Part shown: positions 24,601 through 36,900 of the stretch, piece by piece | Numbering within the stretch: the first letter of the stretch is position 1 | Layout: each line of letters begins with the position of its first letter | Source of the DNA: Fremontodendron californicum | Taxonomy: Eukaryota; Streptophyta; Magnoliopsida; Malvales; Malvaceae | Direction of reading: 5' to 3' | DNA length: 64,000 nucleotides | NCBI GenBank assembly: GCA_030761205.1 | Contig: JAULJL010000028.1 | Coordinates: forward strand, 12,444,001-12,508,000 | Notes under the pieces: generated by a model | Databases searched by the model: none | The model's input: the letters and a program-made list of their open reading frames with translations, nothing else | What the model was told of the DNA's origin: nothing | Position numbers and translations under genes: made by a program

Positions 24601-27600
24601 ATCTATAGAACTTCTAGTATAACCCATTAACCCATTGTAGAAGGTGTTTACTTGAAGCCAGTCAGGTATCCCATGATGAGGACATCGTCGAAGCAGATCT
24701 TTGTACCTTTCCCAAGCTTCATGTAATGATTTTGAGTCATATTGCATAAAAGATGTGATATTATTCCACATCTTAGCTGTCTTGGCAGGAGGAAAATATT
24801 TGGCAAGAAATTTCTAGGCCAGATCAGCCTAAGTGGTAATGGATCCAGCAAGAAGAGAGTTCAATCAACTCTTGGCCTTGTCTCGAAGTGAGAAAGGGAA
24901 GAGTCTTAATCTAATGGCATCATCAGTAACACCATTCTGTTTGAAAAGATCGCAAACTTCCAAGAAATTCACGATGTGAGCATTCGGGTCATCATTCGGT
25001 AAGCCGCTGAACTGAACTGATGTATTGATCATCTGAAGGATGATTGGTTTTATCTCGAACGTATTGGCCTGGATGGCAGGCCTCTGAATGCTAGTTTGAA
25101 GGTCTTGCATGAGAGGAACCTCATACTCTCGCAAAGTCTTTGTTTCGTTAGCTTCAACCATTGTACCTGAAAATAAGAAAAAGAAAGTTTAAATTAAGAC
25201 TAAGGTTGTTTGGTATTAATATTAACAAAAATAATAAACAATTTTTCGACAACGACGCCAAAAATTTGTTGTCGATTTTCACTACGCAAGTGCACTTATC
25301 GTTGATAAGTAATATAATGAAAAGTAGAGTGTCGAACCCATGAGAAATTGCTATTAAATTTTCTAAGTACTAAAATTAAAACAACTCAATCTTATCTAAA
25401 CAAATAATTAAAGATTATAATAAAAAACTAAATTAAAAAAAGCTAATATTGAAAGCAAGTAAATTAGAAAGGGTGAATTCAATTAATTATAAAAGCCTAG
25501 GATTACAACTTCCCTTAACACTCTATCTACCTCTTCACTTGATTAATAACCCTGAATTGTTAACCTAGAATTCTATCTTATTTATAAGGATATTCCGATG
25601 GACTCATAAAAATATCATTCTTAACCAATTAACTATATTCCTATCATAATTGAATTAAAGAACTCATTAAACTTAGGCTCTAACAATGGTTACACATGAC
25701 AAGTAAGTGTATTCCTACCCTATCTGCAGATCAATTCATTCTAATAAATGAATATGAAACATGTGTCATTCAATCCATGTCTAACACTAAACTTCTTTTT
25801 TCAAGTTATATTTAGTTTAACAAATCAATCTAATTGGTGATCAAGCAATTATAAACATTAAAAACGAGAATGAACAAACAATTCAACAAACCATTAAATC
25901 AAGCTAGAGAGAGAAAGTAAATTTAAATTATGTGTTGAGTTCCATTGAAATTCTAGTAAAAGAGATTTAGTTTATGATAATTAATGAAAACAAATATTCA
26001 AATAGTTTCACCATCATCAACAACACAAGAAAAATAAAAAAAAATAAAACTAAGAGTTGTTAGTTTTTGAATCTTGAATCTTCAATCTTATTGAGAGAGA
26101 ATTTGATGACGACTATCTTCTTAAGAGAGAATTAGGTTTCTAGGTATCAAATCTTCTTTATTCTAACTTAAAAGATTCCTATTTAAAGTGTTCAAGGCCT
26201 CCTGGAGTTTCAAACTTCGTGCCCAAGCAACCAGGTAAAAATAAAAAAATTTGCGTGTTTTTTCACGATTTTGTGGTTACTGTTCATGAGTCGGCACCGC
26301 GATGCCAACCTTCTGTCCGCTTCAGGTTGGTTCCGTTGTTTTCTCGCACTTCGGCAGCTATTTTGACTGGGCAAATCTTGCCTGATTTTGACGAGCCTTA
26401 CACCATTGGAGAGGTATGGAAGTCAACTTCAAAAGTCAAGAAGGGAGTTTTCTCAAATGAAGTCTTTAAGATCGAGTTTTTCTTGAAAGAAGCTTCGGAG
26501 GTCGAATCTGCCTGGTCATTGGTTTGCGTTGATTTTCATTGTTTTGCACTTCGAAATTTTAGATCACCTTGGACTTATAAAAACACATAAATAACAACTA
26601 AATAACTATTTTAAACATAAAATGGTTAATTAAAATAAGTATAAAAATATCTAAAACTAATCAAATCCTAATAAAATTCTTAAAGATTTGGCCGATTCAA
26701 AAGCATAAAAGGTGACAAATAACTATATTTTCTAGAGTTATCAGGTATACATTTGATGACTACCAACCCTAGTATGGCATTTGCTGTAGGATATGTCTTG
26801 ACTCTTGAGCAATTATTTATCACATAAATATTGCCAAGTGGCAAAATATGGAATAAATTGATGAACCAAAAAATTGACATGTTATGGTGTTTTTTTTATT
26901 TATAATGTATATAAAGGTACGAATGTGCAGAATTTTTTGAACTGATAAAAATATCAATTATTGTTTATTATAGGTATAATGATAAATTTAGCTCTCGAAC
27001 TATACCAGTTGAGTCATTTCGGCCCCTAACCTTTATTTTTGGATCACTTTAGTTATCATGCTATTATTCTCAGTCAATTTAGCTTAAATTTAATGAAAAC
27101 GTTAATTTTTGGTCAATTTTCGATCAATTTTTTGTTTATTTTTGGTTTTTTTTTTATTATCTATTTCTTATAAAATTAGTTTAAATTTAACGAATTTGTT
27201 AGTTTCATATTCGCACGTTATAATTTTTGTTAAATTAAAACGATATCGACAAAAATAATAGATTGAGGGTCAAATTGACTAAAAAAAAGTATAAGGGCAA
27301 AAATGATTTTAGTTGCATAATTCGAGAGCCAAATTTGTCATTATGCCTTTATTATATTACTAATTTATCATTTTCAATATTTTTTATTATTAATAAGATT
27401 TATTTAATTTATGAGATAGAAATTTACTTTTATTAAAACACTTTCTTAAATTGATTAATTTGATAATAAATAAAGTTTATATGAAACTGCTTTATCTTAA
27501 ATAGGTAGAAACAATTTTTTATTTTGACATAAAATGCATAGTGAAAATATTGCCCAAAATTAGCATATCCAACTTGCATAACGTTTTTTTCAACTAGTTT

Positions 27601-30600
27601 GAAAAATAAATTTTGGCTATGGACCATTGGTTGATTCTAACCAAAATCAAGTTGAAAATGGTTTGAAAACATATTTTTACAGCAAGCAAAATGATTGGCT
27701 CAAGTCTAGTTTCTTGGATGTTAATCCGGCTTAACCATCTCTTGGTGGAAAACCAAGATCATCAAGCTCATAATCATTTTCCAAAAAGCAATATGCAAGA
27801 TGCAACACAAAAATCAACAAGATATATATATCAAAATGACAATATACAATCAAGAAAATATAAGCAAACATGAAAACAAGGTTGGCTCAAAGTTTGGCCT
27901 CTTGGATACTAGATCCAGCTCAAACTATCACTTAGCGGAACCAAGATCATCAAGCTCAAAAACTTTCTTATTTGATTTTTTTTTAAAGGAAATCAAAAGA
28001 ACATCTATCCTACCACAATATAACAACCCATATCACAATGGCAAGTAAGAAAAATGAGCAAAATACAATCACAATAACAAGGCTAGGTTTTAGCCAAATA
28101 GGGAAAATATGAGAGAAAATGTTGTTTTCTTTTGTTTCTTTGAAAAAGGAAAAGAGGAAGAGATAAACTTTTAAGAAAATCATTTTGAAACCTTTGTTTT
28201 TAAGAAAATGATAAAGAAAATAAAGAACATGGAGAAGAAGGTTACCTAGCAAAGCTCTCCAAACAAGCTTTCAAACTTTTCCTTTCTCCTTTCTCCTTTT
28301 TTCTCTTTTTCTTTCCTTTTCTTCTTAGGTGATTTTAGCTACTGCCCTTAGCTCTCAAATGGTAGTGAATGAATGTGAAAAAATGAAAGATACCCCTTTT
28401 TTATTGCCTTGGCCGAATGGCCTCCCTTTGGTGTGCATGCGCATCTTTTTTTTTCTCTTAGTCATGCTTTCTTCATGCCCTCATGGTCTCCTTTTCACAT
28501 GGCCAACTCTCCTAAAATTAGGGATCAACTAACATTCCTATTGGCAATAAATGTCATATCAAACATTCTTGTTCCCTTTCTTTACAACATTTTTTTAGCC
28601 ACTTGTCTTGATCATGTAGTATAGCCAAAAATATTTTCCTATTGTCATCTTTTTTATTCACTTAGCCTCATCCTATGGCTTTCACATGGTCTTCACATGG
28701 CTTTGGCCAATAATATTTCATCTTTACAATTAAAATGCCTTTCATTGGCCAAAAAATATCACATAAGGCATTAAGTGGTAACTCATGTCCTTTCTTGAAA
28801 AATATTTACTTTCTCCTTCATCTTGACCATTAGATCAAATTTTTCATCTCCCTCTCACTCTTGGCCGAAAATGGTCTGGAATATTCCAAATCTTCCCCTT
28901 TTATTTATTTTGCTAATTGATTTTTCCTCGATTTTCGATAAAATTGCATTTTGGGAGGGGTCCCGTGTTTTCCTTGCAAGACAAGGTTGGGTGGCTTAAG
29001 GTTATAAACAAACATGGGCATTGTAGGGACCAAGCAATTCGTTCTTGATCTAAGGGCTAGGTTGGCCATGTTAAAGCTCGATATCATCTTTGCCAAGCAG
29101 ATAAATCTTTGTGATGGTAATGGATTCGGATATTTGCAATTGAAATCCTAAATTGAGAAATAATCAATAAATGGAGATACTTAAAGGTCCAATTTAAAAT
29201 GGAATTAAAAGAAAAGTCAATTGGAAGAGAAATTGAAAAATTGAGGTCAAAATCAAATAAATTGAAAATTTCAATTTGTGAAAAAAGAGGGAAAATCAAA
29301 TTGGAAAAGAAGTCGGGTAGAAAAATTAGGCAAAATAGGTCCAAATCCAATTCAATATGTGGCAAAGGGGATGGAAAAAGAAAATCCGAAAAATTGGCCT
29401 AGTTCGAGTAAAAAAGAGGTTTCAAGGGTTAAAATGCAATTTAGAAAAATTCGAGAAAAATAGAATTCGAATTCAGAAAATTGTGAAACTTTATAGAATT
29501 AAGTTTTAGGGTGGAAAGAAGGAAAGGAGAGAGAAAAAACCCAAAATCGGGGCTAAAATGCAAATAGGCTAAATTCAAGGATTAAATCGTAATTTTAGAG
29601 AAAAATTCAAAAGAAAATGAAAAATGAGGTCGAAAAATTACAAAATTTTTTAGAATTGAGTTTAATATTGGATAAGATAATTTGGATAAGAAAAATCCGA
29701 AATTGGGGTCCAAAAATAAGTAGGTCAAGTTTGGGAGTCAAAATGCAATTTTATCGAAATCCGAGAAGGGACCAAGTAGCTAAATAAAAAAAGAAAAACC
29801 TAGAATATCCTAAGCCATTTTTGGCCAAGAGAGAGAGAGAGGAGGAAAAGATGATTAATGGCTAAGATGTAGGAGAGGATTGATATTTTTGAAAGCAAGG
29901 ACATGAGTCACTATTTAGTGCCTTAGGTGGCTTTTTTGGTCTATGAGAGGCATTTTAATTGTAAGGATGAAAGATCATTGGTTAAGATCATGTGAAGGCC
30001 ATGTGATGAAGCCAAGTGGATAAAAAAGATGACACTAGAAAGATATCTTTGGCTAAGCTACATGATCAAGTCAAGTGGCTAAAAAGAAATGATGAGAAAG
30101 GGGACAAGAATATATGACATGGCATTTTGTTCCAATAGGAAGGATAATTGATCCCCAATTCTAGGAGAGATAGCCATGTGGAAAGGGGGACCATGGGTGC
30201 ATGAAGAAAGCATGACTAAAGGAAAAATGAGGAGAGCATGCCATGCATGCTCCCATTTTCGGCCAAAGGATATTATTAGAGGGGAGGCCTTCATTTTTTT
30301 TCACACAATTCACTACCATTTGGAGAGCTAAGGACAGTAGCTAAAATCACCTAAAGAGAAAAGGAAAGGAAGAGAGAAAAATGAGAAAGAATGAGGAGTT
30401 TGAGAGCTTTTGGGTAAAGCTTTACTAGGTAGCTTCCTCTTTTCTACTTGTTCTTTATTTTTCTTTTTCTCTTCTTTTCTATGTTGTTTTTCATTTTCTT
30501 AAAAAAACAAAGGTTTCAAAATAGTTTTCTTAAAGCTTTTTCTCTTCCTCTTCTCTTTTTCAAAGAAACAAAAGCTTACAACATTTTCTTCTCTATTTTT

Positions 30601-30867
30601 CCTACTCTATCGAACCTATGAGCCTTCATTGTTCTTGTATTTTGCTCATGTATCTTGTTTGCCATTTTGATGTGGATTGTTCTATTGTGGTAGGATAGAT
30701 ATTCTTTTATTTTCTTAAAAAAAAATGATAAAAAAGGTTTTTGAGCTTGATAATCTTGGTTTTACCAAGTGATTGCTGTAGCCGGATCTAGTATCCAAGG
30801 GGCTAGCCTTGAGCCAACCTTGTGTTCTCTTGTTTGTTTGCATTTTCTTGCTTGTATATTGTCATTT

Positions 30868-30909
<42 letters not shown>

Positions 30910-33900
30910 TGCTGGTTGTGTGATTTATATTGCTTATTTCCTTCTAAAAAAATGGTTTGTGAGCTTGATGACTTTGGTTTTTATCAAGAGATTGGTTAGG
31001 CCAGATTTATGTCCAAGGAGCCAACCTTGAGCTAACCATTTTGCTTGCTGTAAAAATATGTTTTCAACTCATTTCCAGTATGGTTTTGGTTAGGATCAAC
31101 TAATGATCCATAGCAAAACTTATTTTTCAAACTAGTTGAAAAAAATAATGTTTTGCAAGTTGGATATGCTGATTTCGGATAATATTTTTACTATGCATTT
31201 TTTGTTAATAAAAAACTGTTTCTACCTCTTTTAGTTCATCATTTGCTGAACCTAAATTAATTATTTTAGATTTTTTTGAATTTTTTTAAAGGTCAAAAAA
31301 ATAGTCTTGTAAAATTGGTTTTTTGGAGTCAGAATAAGCTTTAAAGTTAGCAAATATCTCGTTTTTTTTCACCAAGATGAAGGGGTTGACCGAAACTTGT
31401 GCTATTGTTTTGAGATGGTTTCCTTGTTATTTTAAAGGTTAAAAATTGGTTTTAAAAAAATCGGGTCATGGGTAGCTAATTCGAGCTTCAAAAACAAGTT
31501 AAAAATGAGATTCTTACACCTAGGCCATTCGGCCATTTTGATGTTTTCCTTCAAAAATTGCATTATGTTTAACTTATTTTGGTTTTCAAAATGTTGCATT
31601 CAAGGCTCGTTAAAAGATATTTGGATGTCAAGCAATAGCATTCGAGTGCCTTTTTAATTCGAGTAAAATTCGTGCTCGAAATCTTTCATTTTAAAATATT
31701 CAACTTAAGTTTCTTTCAAAGATAGACGGACATCTTTTTAGGTGTTCGGATATCCTCTCTTGAAAAGAGAAACACATTTCATTTTCATACATTTCATATT
31801 TTAAACAATGCTTTTAAAATGCAATTTCAAATGATAATGATAAATTGATAAATATGTAAAAGCTATTTATTTTTAAATTATATAATACAAATGCATTTAA
31901 AAGTCTTCATTTTTAAAATATAAATAAAAAATATATTACAATTTAGTATTAAATATTCTTAATATTAATATAAGAATTTTATGTTAATTATAAAAAATAA
32001 TTATGTAAGAATTATTTATTTTCATTAATTTTTTAAATCATTATTTTCTAAATTGATTAAATAATTATAGAAATAAAAATATATACATAATAATTAGAAA
32101 GAAAATAAACAAATATATTTTTTTTAAATAAGCAAATATCGGAAAAAAAAATTTGATATTTAAAATCATTTCCGCATATTCAACTTCAACAATTTATTTA
32201 GCAAATGGTGAACTAAAATAGATTGCAAACAATTTTAAAATCATTTACTAACCTTGAAAAGTAAATCATTTTATTTAGTATGAATAAAAAATAATTAAAT
32301 TTTATATTAAATTTTTTATATTCATAATTAATTTTGCATTGATATTAAAAATAATAAACTTTATAATAATTTGATATAATTTGCATATGAAACAAATTTT
32401 ACCAAATTTTAATTGATATATACTTTTTATTAGTTTTATTTATATTTTAAAAATATACAATTATATATTCAAAAATAAATAAAAACAATAAGTATTCACA
32501 TGCAAACGCATGTGAAAACAAATATTAGTATATATAAAAACACGAATATGGAGAATCTTTTGAACTGACGAAAATAGTCATTGTTGTTTATTATATTTTT
32601 AAATTGCCATTATAAATATTTTTTATTATTAATAAGATTTATTTAATTCATAAGTAAAAAATTAATTTCATTAAAACACTTTCGTTAAATGGATTAATTT
32701 GATAATAAATAAAAAAATTAAAATTTATGTAGTATTTTTTTTTATCTTAAAAGTTTTAATTTTTCACTAATCTTAAAAAGTGAATTATTTTTTTGATATA
32801 AATAAAAAGTTAAAATTTACATTATTTTTTTATTTTTATAATTAATTTTGCATTAATATTAAAAATAATTTAATAATTTGATATACTTGTACATTAAACA
32901 AATTTTACATGCAAATTTTAATTAATATTTATTTATTTTTAAAATATATAATTATATATTCTAAAATAAATCAACAAAGATTCAGATATAAATACATTTG
33001 TAAAAAAAAAGGTTGGAACAAAACAGTGTAAGAGGAATAAAAAAGATCATACTCATCATGAATTTAAGCACAGAAAATAAAAGACATACAGATTTGTTAT
33101 TGGGCCTGAGCTCAACATTTTGACCTTGCTTGCTTGATCTTTTAGACTAGAGGTGTTTGTGTTTCGACCAGATTTTTGCCTTTAATAGCGAACATAAGTA
33201 TGCTTGTTATCTTTCTTTTTCTTTTTTTTTTTTTAACCAATTGAGAGCAAAATTTTATTTGAATTTATTGCATCGAGTGAATTACAAAAACCCTTGTGTT
33301 TTAATGGAAATACTTTACCTCTCATTAGTTTGAAGAACCTACCTTGTACATCTTAGAAATATAATAGTGTAAATTACCAACTTAATTTTAAACGAAATTA
33401 CAAGTAAGCAGTTACATTTATTGACATGTTGGTCTTACCTATCAAATCAGTGCGGTTGGAACATTTTTTTATTTCAACCGCACCATGATACCCATTTGGT
33501 TGCACCGTGCTGCACCCATCTTTTTTTCCATTGGATCTTAAAGATCTAGTGGAAATTAATCCCTCCCACCGATGGGAGGGATTCCTAAAATAACTCAACT
33601 TTTTTTTCTTTCTTTTTTGCCCTTGTGGAACGATGTAAGGATGAAAATATACTTGGTACTTAATTTTTTTTATTTTTTTTATTTTTTATTTAAAAAATGT
33701 TAAATAATTTTTTTAATTTAATATAATAAATAAATTTTATTATTATATAATAAACTAATAAATAAAAAAATAAAAAGTGTTTTGGAAAAGGGTATTCGAA
33801 TATCCCAAGGGATATTCCAATATCCTTTCTTTTTTATTATAAAAAGAAAATAAATAAATGATTTTGTTTTCTATTAAATAATATATATAAGCCTTTTAAA

Positions 33901-36900
33901 AAAAAAAAAAAAAGAGAATAATATTAGAGGATATTCAGATATCCCCTTTGGTATATCCCAACATCCACCATTTCTTTAGTGGGATATTGGGATTTCCAAA
34001 TATCCCTCTAATTTTCCTTTTTTTTTTCCCTTTATAATTATTTTATTTTTCTCTCTTTTTTGTTTCTTTTGTTCCTATTTAATTTATATTTTATTTCTTG
34101 TTCTTTTTTATTTCTTGTTTTTTTCTTTTGGTTTCCTTTAAAATAATAAAAAAAACTATTTATTTTTCTTACCTTTGGATTTTCTCCCAAAATTGTATGC
34201 TCAATATTTGTTTCATTCTGTCAACTATTACTATCTTTTTTAGTTATTTTCAATTATCTAGTAGTAAAATTATTATTCGACATAAATATAATTTTAATAA
34301 TTTTTAATAGTTTATTAATTTCTTAAATGTCAAATAATCATTTTAAGTTTTTAACTCATTTTTTACTTTATTAGTTTATATTTAATTTTTTTTATTTAAA
34401 GATTTTCAATTTTAATATAATAAATAAATTTATGTAATTATATAACAATTAATTAAAGGTCAAATTGTATAATTCGTTCTTGTACATTTGTCAAAATACT
34501 GATTTAGTCTCTGTATAACAATTTGATAAAATCAAGTCCTTTATTCTTCGGAGTTACAAGTTTCAATCCAATTATTAACAGAGTTAAAGTTTCATCGTTA
34601 TTTTTGATGATTTGGATGTTGATTTGTTGAAGTGGCATTAGCTATGCAGACATGACAAATACGGGCTGGTTTTGATTGTGTAATTGATTACCTGGAATTT
34701 TTTTTCTCCATATATCCTATTTTAATTAAAAAAAAAATTACTCATTTTTTATCCTTCCAAAAAGAATATTAACTAAAAAAACCCACAAAATTGCTGCCTG
34801 AAGGGGCTGTGTGGGCAAGTCCATCGGAGGCATGTAAGCAGGTCAAGTCCCCATAAGGGTTTGGCTGTCGATCTGGTCACTTGCATCAGATGGTCACTTG
34901 CATCAGATCCGGCAGCCGTCTCCTTCTCTCTCCCAAGTTGTCCACTCCCCTTTTATTTTTGTTCAACAGAACAGATCATCTGCTTAACTCTTATCAATTT
35001 CTCTCTTTTCTGGAAAATCCAGTTTCTCCAACACCATTGGCAATTCCTAGGCAGAAACGAATCCATCCCCTTCCTCATGGAGGAACACTTTAAACGCCTC
35101 CTTCAGCATCTTGGTCTCTCCTTCAATTGCCTCCTATTCAATATTTCCTTCCAAACCAAAGAAAGTTTGGTCCAATGACCGATGTTAAGCAACAAAACCG
35201 TCAAAATTGAGGCCAATGTTATTGGACTTTGTGAATGATTTGATGGTTGAATCTAATCTGTTTCAAGGCCTAGGCGAGTAAGGGCCTGATAAATCTCTTG
35301 GACGGTGGTCGTGCCATCGTTGAGGGCTACTGCCGCTCCAATTTATGGCTTGTTTAATCAGTCTTCTTGTTTCTAATTTATTGTTGATAGAATTGGTGTG
35401 TATTGTGTTGTCAATAAAGACAAGCAAGAAAAGCTAAAGACTAAATAGCTATGGCATTGGCTATTATTTTCCATTAATGGTGCTATTTTATAAGGGAAAG
35501 TGCCATATCATCTTTGGTCAATGTTAGAGTTGATGCCCACGTTAGAATAGTTAACAAAAGAAATATAACTATGTCAGCATAGTTAACGGAAGAAATCTAA
35601 CTCTGTTAACAATTGGATTAACATTTGCAAGTTCAAAAAATAGATATACTAGATTTGATCAAATTATTAAACGGGGATTAAATTCGCATTTTGAAAGAGT
35701 ACAAGAATGATTTGCACGATTTGATCTTAATTAAAATATTTAAATAAATATATAAAATTATATTTATTAAAATTATAAATGTTAAATATCATTAAAATTT
35801 ACATAAAAATAATTTATTAATTTACTTTTACATTGATGTTCTTAATCATTTAAAGAAAACATCAATAATTACATCAATAATAAAAAAAATAAAAACTAAA
35901 ATATTATTTGATATATTACTATCATTTTTATTAATTTTCAATTATATATTATTATTTGACATAAATATAATTTTAATAATTTTTAATTATTTATTAATTT
36001 CATAAATGTCAAAGAATCTAATATTATTATATATAAAATTTAATTTAATGTCTCAAATGATTATTTTCTCTTTTTATTATATTTCACCTCGTCCTCATCG
36101 TTACTTTTGTTCTAAGCACATATTTATCACTGCTTTTAATCTTACCGTTATAGTATTTAATTTATGATCCATTTGGATGGGCAGTGAGATTGAAATTACC
36201 GGTGGCGGTGAGATTAGTTATTATAGCGATGAGATTGGGTACTGTAGCAGCGAGATTAAAATCAGTGATGAGATATATTTGGATGCAAAAACTGTGGTGA
36301 CGGTGAGGTGAATTGTTGTAAGAAGAGATAATGACAATTAAGGATATTAGATTACAATGTATGTATAATGAAAATTGTAAATTGACATTTATAAAATTAA
36401 TAAATTATTAAAAATATATTAATGTTAAATAATAGTTTTATTAATACATAGAAATATTTATGTCAAAAATATATATTTATTAATTTATTATATAATAATA
36501 AATTTTAATTATTATATTAATTTAAAAAATTGATTTAACATTTTTAAATAAAAATCATAATAAAATAAAGAATGAAAAAAATAGTTAAGTGGCAGATATA
36601 TTTTTGTCCTTGTTTTGTTGCCATAAAGGTAAAAAAAAATTAAAAAAAAAAAGATTAAAATTGGAAAATACTTTTTGGTGAGAAGGTATTACTTTTCATT
36701 GGAGTTTGAAGCTCTAGGAAAAAAAAAAAAAAAGGGGGCAACACTCTCACCGTGCTATCTCTGTTATCCAAATAACTAGTGTGGCATGATTGGTGCCAAA
36801 AAGTGACCCAATCGTGCCACATTGAGACTCATGACAGAGAGCTTCAAGATTCGGTGAAAAATAATGCCCTCTCACATGAGATCATTTTTCAATTTTAACC

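Larger units (their letters stand above)
19876..26743 (-). mobile_element. Complete LTR element, gypsy/Athila-like, lacking pol; TSD GGTAT
   Basis: The element is flanked by GGTAT at 19871-19875 and 26744-26748. On the minus strand the 5' LTR is 25267-26743 and the 3' LTR is 19876-21384. Both run from TG(T)(A)ATAACTCTAG to AAAATCGACAACA. A primer site TGGCGTCGTTGTCGAAA sits at 25244-25260, just inside the 5' LTR. It resembles the tRNA-Asp-type site TGGCGCCGTTGCCGGGGA with C-to-T and G-to-A changes. A purine tract TTTGGGGG lies just outside the 3' LTR (21385-21395). The internal 3.9 kb keeps gag and protease only. Reverse transcriptase, RNase H and integrase are absent, so it is non-autonomous. 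Confidence 0.9.
26905..33000 (+). repeat. Direct repeat of about 0.5 kb; first copy split by MITE and LTR pair
   Basis: Copy 1 is 26905-27510 (MITE included) plus about 32235-32520. Copy 2 is about 32525-33000. Shared landmarks are TTTTGAACTGA, TTGTTTATTATA, ATTATTAATAAGATTTATTTAAT, TTAAAACACTTTC, TTAATTTGATAATAAATAAA, then TATAATTAATTTTGCATT, ATATTAAAAATAAT and ATTATATATTC. The order is the same in both copies. Copy 1 was therefore interrupted by about 4.7 kb containing the inverted LTR fragments. Confidence 0.7.

Noticed and set aside
29199..29463. Lys-rich frames in the inverted LTR region
   Set aside because: A-rich LTR sequence; no homologue and no start context.
30809..31030. Tyr/Ile-repeat frame that looks like a membrane protein
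   Set aside because: The repeat is the (TA)n microsatellite in an LTR fragment.
33450..33600. Possible microRNA hairpin (TCCCTCCCACCGATGGGAGGGAT)
   Set aside because: The stem is only about 10 bp with a tiny loop; too short for a plant miRNA precursor and embedded in repeat-like DNA.
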